From an uncultured Bacteroidales bacterium (lineage in GTDB: Bacteria; Bacteroidota; Bacteroidia; Bacteroidales; P3): a stretch of 64,000 nt of DNA. The DNA lies in contig CAJUFX010000003.1 in NCBI GenBank assembly GCA_910586395.1, positions 127,915 to 191,914 of the forward strand, read 5' to 3'. Positions 43,778 to 51,762 of the stretch are shown here, one piece after another. The position numbers and the translations under genes were made by a program. Position 1 is the first letter of the stretch, and every line of letters begins with the position of its first letter. The notes under the pieces were generated by a model, which saw only the letters and a list, made by a program, of their open reading frames with translations, had not been told where the DNA came from and ran no database searches.

Positions 43778-43896
43778 AGTTAGATGACAATACCCAAGAG
43801 GTTGTTTTACATTGTGGTTCGTGAGGCATCCTCAAAAGTCGCGTTGGAAGAGTTCAGAGGCTAACCTCGCAGATTGGCCTTTATGTCGCTCCTTTG
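43778..43896. other. Gap without recognisable features
   Basis: 119 bases between the transporter start and tRNA-Arg. No exact TAnnTTTG box, hairpin or gene seen. Confidence 0.5.
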
Positions 43897-43968
43897 TACC
43901 CCCGACGGGAATCGAACCCATATTTAAAGTTTAGGAAACTTTCGTTCTATCCGTTGAACTACGGGGGC
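43897..43968 (-). tRNA. tRNA-Arg (anticodon CCT)
   Basis: Minus strand, 72 bases: acceptor GCCCCCG / CGGGGGT (G1-U72 wobble), D-arm GTTC...GAAC, anticodon stem AAAGT / ACTTT with loop TTCCTAA giving CCT, T-arm ATGGGTTCGATTCCCGT. CCA is not encoded. It follows the DegT-like gene by 43 bases and has no own -7 box. Confidence 0.95.
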
Positions 43969-44011
43969 AAAATCTTTTCTTTGCCGCCCTTGCGGACGGC
44001 CATCGTCATCT

Positions 44012-45157
44012 CTATTTTCTACAGGTCTCTACCGACCGCAACAGGTTTTCCGTTATATAATGTAACTGTTCCTCATCCAATTCGGTGTGCATCGGCAAGG
44101 ACAAGACCGTTCGGCTCAGCCGTTCGCAGACCGGAAAGTCGCCGTCTCGGTAGCGGTCATCCCGATAGGCCTTTTGCAAATGCAAAGGGACGGGATAATA
44201 TATCATGGCCGGAATACCGGCTTCGTTCAAGGCCGTCTGCAAGGCCGTACGATCCACTGTCTCATCCAACCGCACCGTATATTGGTGGAAGATATGCGTG
44301 GAATAGGCGGCGCGTGCCGGCGTCTTCAACAAGGCGCAACCGGCCAGGACGCGGTCGTAAAAGCCGGCGGCACGGCGGCGCGCGGCGTTGTAATCGTCCA
44401 AATGCGGCAACTTGACGTCCAAGACGGCGGCCTGCAAGGTGTCCAGACGCGAATTGCAGCCGATTTCATCATGCCGGTAACGGACTTTCATGCCATGGTT
44501 TACGACCTGCCGCAACTTTTCGGCCAAACGGTCGTCTTGCGTGAAGAGCGCGCCGCCGTCGCCGTAGCAGCCCAAGTTCTTGGACGGGAAGAACGACGTG
44601 CAGCCGATTTCGCCCATCGTGCCGGCCTTGCAACGGCGGCCGTCTGGAAAAATATAGTCGGCGCCCATGGCCTGGCAGGCATCTTCAATTACATACAGGC
44701 CGTGCCGGTGCGCGATGTCGAGAATCTCCCGCATCGGCGCGCATTGCCCGAACAGATGGACGGGCACGATGGCTTTGGTGCGCGGCGTAATCGCGCGTTC
44801 GACGGCCGCGGGGTCCAGGTTGAACGTATCGGGCGATACATCAACGAGTACGGGCGTCAACCGCAGCAACGCGATGACTTCGGCCGTGGCGGCGAACGTG
44901 AAATCGGCCGTGATGACTTCATCGCCGGGCTGTAGCCCCAAGGCCATCATGGCCGCCTGCAGGGCATCGGTACCGTTGCCGCAGGGAATGACGTGCTTGA
45001 CCGACAGGTAATCGGCCAAATGGGCTGTAAACAACCTGACATCCTGCCCCTGGATAAAATCGGTACGATCCAGAATACCGTTCCAGCGGGCGCTTATTTC
45101 CGACGCGATCTTTTGATACTGTCGCCGCAAATCCACCATCCGAATCGGTTCCTCCAT
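44012..45157 (-). CDS. DegT/DnrJ/EryC1/StrS-family PLP aminotransferase
   Basis: Probable sugar-nucleotide aminotransferase for surface glycans. 381 residues: PCGNGTDALQAAMMALGL (58-75), the aspartate in VIEDACQAMGA (D159), and the PLP lysine K193 in SFFPSKNLGCYGDGG. The C-terminal part with HIFHQYTVRLD and PAMIYYPVPLHLQKAY is typical of the family. It stands alone between guaA (divergent) and tRNA-Arg, so the sugar cannot be deduced. Confidence 0.92.
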   Translation of the reverse strand: MEEPIRMVDLRRQYQKIASEISARWNGILDRTDFIQGQDVRLFTAHLADYLSVKHVIPCGNGTDALQAAMMALGLQPGDEVITADFTFAATAEVIALLRLTPVLVDVSPDTFNLDPAAVERAITPRTKAIVPVHLFGQCAPMREILDIAHRHGLYVIEDACQAMGADYIFPDGRRCKAGTMGEIGCTSFFPSKNLGCYGDGGALFTQDDRLAEKLRQVVNHGMKVRYRHDEIGCNSRLDTLQAAVLDVKLPHLDDYNAARRRAAGFYDRVLAGCALLKTPARAAYSTHIFHQYTVRLDETVDRTALQTALNEAGIPAMIYYPVPLHLQKAYRDDRYRDGDFPVCERLSRTVLSLPMHTELDEEQLHYITENLLRSVETCRK

Positions 45158-45231
45158 CGTCTTTTCCTATTCCTTGCATTTCCGGCTGCCGACCGATTGT
45201 CCGGCCGGAAGCCAAATCCGTTTCAAGGGCA

Positions 45232-45239
45232 CAAAGGTA
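45232..45239 (-). promoter_or_regulatory. Promoter -7 element TACCTTTG of the DegT-like gene
   Basis: Exact TAnnTTTG on the minus strand, GTTG (45260-45263) 20 bases upstream. Predicted leader about 70 bases. Confidence 0.75.
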
Positions 45240-45300
45240 ACTTTTTTTACGCTCAAGTACAACGGTTGCGCACCGGCTTGGCAAAACGGCCGAAAAAACT

Positions 45301-45308
45301 TAAATTTG
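45301..45308 (+). promoter_or_regulatory. Promoter -7 element TAAATTTG of guaA
   Basis: Exact TAnnTTTG with CTTG (45277-45280) 20 bases upstream. Predicted leader about 67 bases to the ATG at 45381. Confidence 0.75.
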
Positions 45309-45380
45309 CGCGGCTCGAAAGAGTCGGTTCGGTTCATGAAGAACCGAATGCCCTCTAACTTAGAAATACGACTGAAACCT

Positions 45381-46910
45381 ATGCAGGAACGTCTGCTGAT
45401 TATTGATTTCGGCTCTCAATACACCCAGTTGATTGCGCGAAAGGTTCGGGAAAGCAATGTCTATTGCGAAATCCACCCGTTTCACAAACTGCCGCCGCTG
45501 ACGCCCGACGTCAAGGGCGTCATTCTGTCCGGAAGTCCTTATTCCGTCAACAATCCGGAAGGACCTAAGCCGGATTTGAGCGTCTATCGCCAACACATCC
45601 CCGTGCTGGCGGTCTGCTACGGCGCGCAATATCTGGTTTATACGGATGGGGGCACCGTGGCTTCGGCCGCGCACCGCGAATACGGCCGCTCGCAACTGAC
45701 TTATATGGACCGGAATTGTCCGCTTTTCGCCGATGTGCCCGACAACAGCCAGGTCTGGATGTCGCATGGCGACACGATTACGAAAATGCCGGCCGGTTTC
45801 GATTTGATTTGCAGCACGCCGACCGTGGAAGCGGCCGGCTATAAAATCCAAGGGGAGGAGACCTACGCCCTGCAGTTCCATCCGGAAGTGTACCATTCGA
45901 CCGACGGCCTCCGCATGCTCGGCAACTTTCTGCGGACGGTCTGCGGCTTCAGCGGCGACTTTACGCCGGAACATTTCGTGGAAAGCATCGTCCCGGCCCT
46001 GCGCGAACAGATCGGCGACGGCAAAGTCATCCTGGGCCTGTCGGGCGGCGTGGATTCGACGGTGGCGGCCGTGTTGCTCCACAAGGCCATCGGCGACCGG
46101 CTCTACGGCATCTTCATCGACAACGGCCTCCTGCGCAAGAACGAATATCAGGACGTATTGGCCTCGTTCGCCGGCATGGGGCTGCAAGTCAAGGGGGTGG
46201 ACGCTTCCCAGACGTTCTACGCCGCGCTTAAGGGCGTGACCGACCCCGAAGCCAAACGGAAAGCCATCGGCAAGACGTTTATCGAAGTGTTCGAGCGCGA
46301 GGCCAAAGCCATAGAAGGCGCGACGTTTCTGGCACAGGGCACGATTTACCCCGATGTCATCGAGTCGGTTTCGGTCAAAGGCCCTTCGATGACGATCAAG
46401 TCACACCACAACGTGGGCGGTTTGCCTGAAAAAATGAACCTCAAGATTGTGGAACCCCTGCGCACGCTGTTCAAGGACGAAGTGCGCCGCGTGGGCAAGA
46501 GCCTGAACATCGATCCGGCCTTGCTGGGACGGCATCCGTTTCCGGGCCCCGGCTTGGCCATCCGCATCCTGGGCGAAATAACGGCCGAAAAGGTCGCGCT
46601 CTTGCAAGAAGCGGACGCGATTTTCATCAACGCGTTGCGGCGGCACAATCTGTACGACAAGGTATGGCAGGCCGGAACGGTACTGCTGCCCATTTATTCG
46701 GTCGGTGTCATGGGCGATGAACGGACCTACGAACAGGTCGTGGCCTTGCGCGCCGTACAATCGATCGACGGCATGACGGCCGACTGGAGTCCGTTGCCTC
46801 ACGACGTGCTGGCCGAAATCTCCAACGAAATCATCAACAAAGTGCGGGGCATCAACCGCGTCGTGTACGACATCAGTTCCAAACCGCCCTCCACGATTGA
46901 ATGGGAATAA
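45381..46910 (+). CDS. guaA: GMP synthase (glutamine-hydrolysing)
   Basis: Converts XMP to GMP. 509 residues: the glutaminase domain has the triad C79 (AVCYGAQ), H167 and E169 (QFHPEV); the ATP pyrophosphatase domain has the P-loop LSGGVDST (220-227); the C-terminal dimer domain ends in SSKPPSTIEWE, the family's invariant end. I chose MQERLLIIDFGSQ at 45381; in-frame ATGs at 45336 and 45348 lie downstream of the promoter but add residues that are not family-like. Confidence 0.97.
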   Translation: MQERLLIIDFGSQYTQLIARKVRESNVYCEIHPFHKLPPLTPDVKGVILSGSPYSVNNPEGPKPDLSVYRQHIPVLAVCYGAQYLVYTDGGTVASAAHREYGRSQLTYMDRNCPLFADVPDNSQVWMSHGDTITKMPAGFDLICSTPTVEAAGYKIQGEETYALQFHPEVYHSTDGLRMLGNFLRTVCGFSGDFTPEHFVESIVPALREQIGDGKVILGLSGGVDSTVAAVLLHKAIGDRLYGIFIDNGLLRKNEYQDVLASFAGMGLQVKGVDASQTFYAALKGVTDPEAKRKAIGKTFIEVFEREAKAIEGATFLAQGTIYPDVIESVSVKGPSMTIKSHHNVGGLPEKMNLKIVEPLRTLFKDEVRRVGKSLNIDPALLGRHPFPGPGLAIRILGEITAEKVALLQEADAIFINALRRHNLYDKVWQAGTVLLPIYSVGVMGDERTYEQVVALRAVQSIDGMTADWSPLPHDVLAEISNEIINKVRGINRVVYDISSKPPSTIEWE

Positions 46911-46917
46911 GAATAGT

Positions 46918-48642
46918 ATGAAAACGCTGTTTGGAAAATACATCGGCGGAGTTTTTTGCCTGCTGGTTGCATCAAGTCTGTTTCCGTTGCGGGCTCAGAC
47001 ACCGGCCTCTACTTTCGTGCCGGCTCCCGTCACGGTTTCTTCGTTAATAGACACGGTGGACGGCGACCTGTACCGCGTGCATGTCGTACAAAGCGGCCAT
47101 ACGCTTTATTCGATCGCGCGTGCCTACAACGTCAAACTGGGGGAAATTGTCAAAAATTCCCAAGGCGACACGGTCCGCATAGGGGAGACACTCTACATTC
47201 CTTATAAGAAACGTGTCAAGGCGGAGGCACCGGCCGCCGATACCTTTTATGTAGGCGAACGGCCGGCCGTTTTCCTGCCGGACAGCCTGACACCGGCCAC
47301 CGACACGCTTTTGACGGTGGATTCCACGGAGTCGGCCGAAACGGGTTTACCCGTCTGCCTTTGGGGAAACGACACGATTGTTTTGGCGGAAACGTCAACC
47401 GGCTCATTGTGGGACAGCCTGTTCGAGAACCTCAAGCACAAAGAAAGCCTTTCGGTGGCCATATTGTTGCCGCTTTATCTGAACGATACGCTTGACCCGC
47501 CCTTGCGTTCGTATGCCTATCTGCCGTTTTTGGAAGGCTGGCTGACGGCTCATGGCGAACGGTTGTCGGTACCGAACGACAGTACGGCGCCGATCGTCCG
47601 TTACCGGATATGGGATGTGACTGACAAGGCCGAATCGGTGGACAAAGCCTTGAACGATCCGGCTTTGGCGCAGGCTGATTTTCTGGTGGCCGCCGTCTAT
47701 ACGAAAGTATTCGATACGATACGCCGCTTCGCACAGGCGCACCGTCAGCCGTTGATTCATCCGTTGACGGAACAGGATTCGGCGGCGGCCGGTAATCCGT
47801 TCTACATTCAATGCATGCCGGCTTACGAGACGCAGACCGAAGCCATGCACGTTTTCCTGAAGCGGGAGTTTGCACCGGAACGTTACCGCTATGTATTGTT
47901 CGACGACTCGACGGCTTTCTTTCGCAAACGGGCTCAACAATTGTACAACCGCCTGACGGCCGATACGACAGAAAACACCGACGTATTGCATTACAGCCTG
48001 TCGCCGGCCCGCATGGGGCAATTCGAACCGGTATTCGACAGTCTGTTTGCGCCGCGGGCAGCCAAACCGACCGTATTTGTCGGCTGTACCGATAAGGAAA
48101 TCGCGTTGCTGAACGTTTTGATCGCATTACGTCAATCCGGAGGTCCGGCCGAAAAAATATTCATCGGCCCTTCGCGTTGGATGTCGTTCACGAAAATCGA
48201 ACCTGAATATTTCAAAAACCTGCGTTTAATCTGCTACCAACCGTTTTATTGGGATAAGGACAGCGAAGCTTCGTTGCGTTTTGAAAAACATTATTACGAA
48301 CATTTCGGCGTTCTGCCTTCGGATTTGGCCTATAAAGGTTACACGTGCCATAGATGGTTTTGCGACATGGTGCGCGCCAGCAACGTGACGGCCGACCCGT
48401 TCGGCCGCAACCGTTGGCGTATCAGGGAGACGGGCGGTTGGGAAAATACGCGTCTGTTCTGGCTGGAATTGAAAGACCACGCCTTTGTCCTTTGGCCGGA
48501 ACCTTTGCCGGAACCGGAAGACCATATCATGGCACCAGAGGCGGAGCCGATACCCGGACTTGAACCGGAATCCACCGCCGGAAAATCGGACAGCGACCGC
48601 GAACGGGACAAATCCGGTTCGAAACGGGAACGCTCTATTTGA
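46918..48642 (+). CDS. LysM protein with periplasmic-binding (type 1) fold domain
   Basis: 574 residues, exported (signal peptide to about RAQ, 27). A LysM domain (53-96: YRVHVVQSGHTLYSIARAYNV, then RIGETLYIP) should bind peptidoglycan. After a Thr/Pro-rich linker, residues about 175-525 resemble type 1 periplasmic-binding proteins (SVAILLPLYLND, PLIHPLTEQDSAAAGNPFYIQCMPAYETQTEAM, FVGCTDKEIALLNVLIAL). A similar fold forms the C-terminal domain of LpoA, the activator of penicillin-binding protein 1A. The tail is charged (SDRERDKSGSKRERS). It starts 7 bases after guaA. Confidence 0.82.
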   Translation: MKTLFGKYIGGVFCLLVASSLFPLRAQTPASTFVPAPVTVSSLIDTVDGDLYRVHVVQSGHTLYSIARAYNVKLGEIVKNSQGDTVRIGETLYIPYKKRVKAEAPAADTFYVGERPAVFLPDSLTPATDTLLTVDSTESAETGLPVCLWGNDTIVLAETSTGSLWDSLFENLKHKESLSVAILLPLYLNDTLDPPLRSYAYLPFLEGWLTAHGERLSVPNDSTAPIVRYRIWDVTDKAESVDKALNDPALAQADFLVAAVYTKVFDTIRRFAQAHRQPLIHPLTEQDSAAAGNPFYIQCMPAYETQTEAMHVFLKREFAPERYRYVLFDDSTAFFRKRAQQLYNRLTADTTENTDVLHYSLSPARMGQFEPVFDSLFAPRAAKPTVFVGCTDKEIALLNVLIALRQSGGPAEKIFIGPSRWMSFTKIEPEYFKNLRLICYQPFYWDKDSEASLRFEKHYYEHFGVLPSDLAYKGYTCHRWFCDMVRASNVTADPFGRNRWRIRETGGWENTRLFWLELKDHAFVLWPEPLPEPEDHIMAPEAEPIPGLEPESTAGKSDSDRERDKSGSKRERSI

Positions 48643-48672
48643 TATTTTGAAAACAAACAAAACACATTTATT

Positions 48673-50469
48673 ATGAAACGTTTAAGCAATATATGCCTCG
48701 GCCTGTTTCTATTGGCGGGCGCAACGGCTTTGGCGCAGGAAGCCCCGACGATGGTTTCCACCGAGCCGCAGAACCGCAAGATTCTCATAGAAGAGTTTAC
48801 GGGCATCGGTTGCGGCAACTGCCCGCGGGCGCATAAAACGTCCAACCGCATCGTGGACGACCATCCGGGTTCGGCCTTTGTCATCAATATCCACCAAGGG
48901 GGATATGCCACGGATAAAAATCCCGACCTGACGACCGCCTGGGGGGATGCGCTTTTCAATCAGAGCGGAGCGGCCGCTTACCCGAACGGCACCATCAACC
49001 GTCATGTTTTCGAGGGTGACGTGTTGGCGATTTTCGACACCAAATGGGCGGCCACGGCACCGGAAGTCCTGAAAATGCCGTCTTACGTCAATGTGGCGGC
49101 CAAGGCCACGATGGACTGGAATCAACGTAAAATCATGGTGGAAGTCGAAGTTTATTATACGGCGGATCCGGGCGACGCGACGTCCAACTTCATCAACGTC
49201 GCGCTGTTGCAGGACAATATCCGCGGCGACCAATCCAATATGGCCATGAATCCGGATCAGGTTATAGGCGGGCAGTACAATCACATGCACGCGTTGCGCG
49301 ACCTGTTGACGGGGCAATGGGGCGAAGAAATCACCGGCTTGGCCAAAGGCACGCTTGTCAAAAAGACCTTTGCCAAAGAATTGCCCGAAGCCATCAAGGG
49401 GGTTGATCTGAAACTGGAAGACTTATCCGTTATCGCTTTCGTGACGGAATCGCATACGGAAGTCATGAATGTCTGCAAGGCCGAAATGACCCATGTCGGC
49501 GCGCCTTCCCATATCGTGCGGTTGCTGGACGCCGAATCGCAGCCCTATAACGCTTGTACGGCCGAAGGCAAAGCCTTGCTACGTATCAGCAATGTCTTGA
49601 GCGATAAAGATATTATGGATTTCACGATAGAGGCGACTTCCGCCGCCGGCACACAGGTCTTCAACTTCGAACCGGCCGACTTTGCGGTCGGCACGACCGA
49701 AACCGTTGAAGTAGGACCGTTCCCGATAATCTGGAATCGCCATGACGACGTAACGTTCCGTCTGACCAAAGTCAACGGCGAAGCCTATACGTGGACCGAC
49801 CGGAATTCGACGGCCGCTCCCGTCATCAAATGGGGCGGCGACGTATTGAATACCTTGGTTCCGGCGACATTGGACCTTGTACAGGATCAATTCGGTTCCG
49901 ACATCACGTGGACACTGACGCGTGGCGAGGACGTGTTGCAGAAAGGCGGACCGTACCGTGACTTGCAAAACGTCGGCATACGTACGAATACGGTTCCGCT
50001 GACGGAAGCGACGGCGGACGGCTGTTATGTCCTGACGGTATTCGATAAAAACGGAGACGGCATCCACACGGATAAAGGCGAAGGTTATATCGAAATTAAA
50101 AACGCTTCCGGTGCCGTTATCTCACACATGGACGGCAAATACGACTCGAGCGTTCAAATCTACATTCATGTAACCGACCATGTGGCCAACGAAAAGACAC
50201 CGGTTGCCACGTTTGACCTGGCGATCAATCCCAATCCGGTTGCCTCGGCCGATGCCGCGTTATGTTTCTCCACCGAAAAGGCGGAAGAGTTGACGGTGGC
50301 GATATACAACTTGAGCGGTCTGCGCGTAGGTAACCCGTTGCGTTACAGAGCCCAGGCGGGCCGACAACAGATCAGTCTGCCGACGGCGCAACTCCGGACA
50401 GGTCTCTATATGGTGGTCGTAAGCGGAGAGGATGGCCGCCGCGCGGCTTGCAAACTCGTGGTCCGTTAG
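48673..50469 (+). CDS. Omp28-related T9SS cargo protein
   Basis: 598 residues with a signal peptide (1-22). Residues 30-250 match the Omp28 family, with a thioredoxin-like CGNC (47-50) in EEFTGIGCGNCPRAHK, here a CxxC that could be redox-active. The middle is beta-rich. The last 80 residues (LAINPNPVASADAALCF, VAIYNLSGLRVG, TGLYMVVVSGEDGRRAACKLVV) are a type A T9SS sorting domain, so it should be exported across the outer membrane and anchored by the PorU pathway. 30 bases after the LysM gene; terminator follows. Confidence 0.9.
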   Translation: MKRLSNICLGLFLLAGATALAQEAPTMVSTEPQNRKILIEEFTGIGCGNCPRAHKTSNRIVDDHPGSAFVINIHQGGYATDKNPDLTTAWGDALFNQSGAAAYPNGTINRHVFEGDVLAIFDTKWAATAPEVLKMPSYVNVAAKATMDWNQRKIMVEVEVYYTADPGDATSNFINVALLQDNIRGDQSNMAMNPDQVIGGQYNHMHALRDLLTGQWGEEITGLAKGTLVKKTFAKELPEAIKGVDLKLEDLSVIAFVTESHTEVMNVCKAEMTHVGAPSHIVRLLDAESQPYNACTAEGKALLRISNVLSDKDIMDFTIEATSAAGTQVFNFEPADFAVGTTETVEVGPFPIIWNRHDDVTFRLTKVNGEAYTWTDRNSTAAPVIKWGGDVLNTLVPATLDLVQDQFGSDITWTLTRGEDVLQKGGPYRDLQNVGIRTNTVPLTEATADGCYVLTVFDKNGDGIHTDKGEGYIEIKNASGAVISHMDGKYDSSVQIYIHVTDHVANEKTPVATFDLAINPNPVASADAALCFSTEKAEELTVAIYNLSGLRVGNPLRYRAQAGRQQISLPTAQLRTGLYMVVVSGEDGRRAACKLVVR

Positions 50470-50490
50470 GATAAGGGGCCCCGAAAAGAA

Positions 50491-50522
50491 AAAGGCTTGG
50501 TTATTAAACCAAGCCTTTTTTG
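50491..50522 (+). terminator. Intrinsic terminator after the Omp28-like gene
   Basis: AAAGGCTTGGTT / AACCAAGCCTTTTTTG, a perfect stem with T-run. It lies 4 bases from the CCA end of the oppositely directed tRNA-Met and may stop that transcript too. Confidence 0.92.
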
Positions 50523-50525
50523 TTT

Positions 50526-50602
50526 TGGTAGCGGGAACGAGAGTTGAACTCGTGACCTCCGGGTTATGAATCCGACGCTCTAACCAACTGAGCTATCCCG
50601 CC
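50526..50602 (-). tRNA. tRNA-Met (anticodon CAT, elongator type), CCA encoded
   Basis: Minus strand: acceptor GGCGGGA / TCCCGCT (G1-U72), D-arm GCTCAGTTGGTTAGAGC, anticodon loop TTCATAA giving CAT, T-arm ACGAGTTCAACTCTCGT, discriminator A followed by CCA (50526-50528). The first acceptor pair and the A11-U24-type initiator features do not fit an initiator tRNA. A CAT anticodon could also be a lysidine-modified tRNA-Ile, less likely. Confidence 0.9.
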
Positions 50603-50647
50603 GAAAGATGGGGGGAACGTAACCGCACCCGACCTTCAAACAAGGTG

Positions 50648-50655
50648 CAAAAATA
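50648..50655 (-). promoter_or_regulatory. Promoter -7 element TATTTTTG of tRNA-Met
   Basis: Exact TAnnTTTG on the minus strand with CTTG (50676-50679) 20 bases upstream. The upstream part lies in the end of the M23 gene. Confidence 0.7.
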
Positions 50656-50666
50656 GTGCTAAATTT

Positions 50667-51752
50667 TTAAAAAAGCAAGTCGCCCGCCAAGATCAGCTGT
50701 ACAAACGCGACATTGCCGTTGAAATCGGTGGCCGTTACAACCAAACGGTAATGCCGCCGCGGTTCGGCTACAAGACAGCCCCCGTCTTTGTAGCGCGTGT
50801 AGGGCGTATAGGCCAAGGTTTCGTCCACCCGGCTCAACTCGATGCGGCCGCCTTGCATGCGATAATAAACCGTGTCGATATGCGTCGCGATGCTACCGCT
50901 GTGGCAGAGCGGCAGGCTGTCCCAACGGTAATGGGCGAGGGTGTCGCCGTCCACCTGAAAGGTCAGCGCGTAGAGCCCATAGTGGAATTTCAGTTTCTCG
51001 ATGCTGTCCAAGGCCTCCAGGCCGAAGCTGATGCGGCCGGCCACGCGGCAGGTGTCCGGCAACTCCGCCATAGACAGATAGAGCGGTTCGGAACGGCCGT
51101 TTATCCGACTGGCGGTATCCACCGGATAAACGGCCAAGGTCTTGAGGTTGGGTGCCGTCCGATCGGCGACTGTCCATCCTTTGAGACAGGGATTGATTAA
51201 AAACGCCGAATCCTCGTCGGTTCCGTTGCGCCATTCAAAATGCAGGTGCGGACCGCCCGAGGCACCGGTATTGCCGCTCCGCGCGACGACTTGGCCTTGC
51301 TGAACCGGCATGACCCAATCGGTCAAGACGATATCGGCTTCATCCCGCCGCTTGGGCATTTTCAGTTTCCGTATGCGCAACATCCGTTCTATATCCGGAT
51401 GAAAACGCGAAAGATGGGCATAGACGCTGACTTCTCCGCCGTCATGCCGCACATACAGCACTTTGCCGTAACCTTTGGCCGAAAGCCCTATCTTGTAAAT
51501 TTCCCCGTCCGCCACGCTGCGTACGCGCAAGCCGCACCGCTGCTGCGTTCTGAAGTCAAGACCGCCGTGATAATGCGTGCGGCGCAATTCAGCGAAACTG
51601 CCGGATATCTGCGGCCTGACAAACAGCGGATAGGGCAGGCGGCCGTCCAAGCCCGTAACCGTCTGCCGTCCCCTGGCTTCTGCGGCGAACGACCACAAAA
51701 CCAGCAATAAGACGGCCGTCTTTTTATAAAACCTCCGATTGAACATAGTCAT
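50667..51752 (-). CDS. M23-family (LytM) metallopeptidase
   Basis: Exported peptidoglycan hydrolase or hydrolase regulator. 361 residues: signal peptide (about 1-27), LytM domain (45-180) with the zinc ligands H62 and D66 (YHGGLDF) and HLH 169-171, plus H113 in VYAHLS, so the active site is complete. The C-terminal 180 residues are a beta-rich domain of unknown function. The start at 51752 (MTMFNRR) follows the upstream stop by 10 bases; the frame is open further upstream but that would read into the neighbouring gene. Confidence 0.88.
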   Translation of the reverse strand: MTMFNRRFYKKTAVLLLVLWSFAAEARGRQTVTGLDGRLPYPLFVRPQISGSFAELRRTHYHGGLDFRTQQRCGLRVRSVADGEIYKIGLSAKGYGKVLYVRHDGGEVSVYAHLSRFHPDIERMLRIRKLKMPKRRDEADIVLTDWVMPVQQGQVVARSGNTGASGGPHLHFEWRNGTDEDSAFLINPCLKGWTVADRTAPNLKTLAVYPVDTASRINGRSEPLYLSMAELPDTCRVAGRISFGLEALDSIEKLKFHYGLYALTFQVDGDTLAHYRWDSLPLCHSGSIATHIDTVYYRMQGGRIELSRVDETLAYTPYTRYKDGGCLVAEPRRHYRLVVTATDFNGNVAFVQLILAGDLLF

Positions 51753-51762
51753 CAAACCGGCA

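Noticed and set aside
45174..45380. N-terminal extension of guaA
   Set aside because: The extension starts upstream of the guaA promoter and includes the DegT-like gene's promoter; it does not look like GuaA. The family start at 45381 is used.
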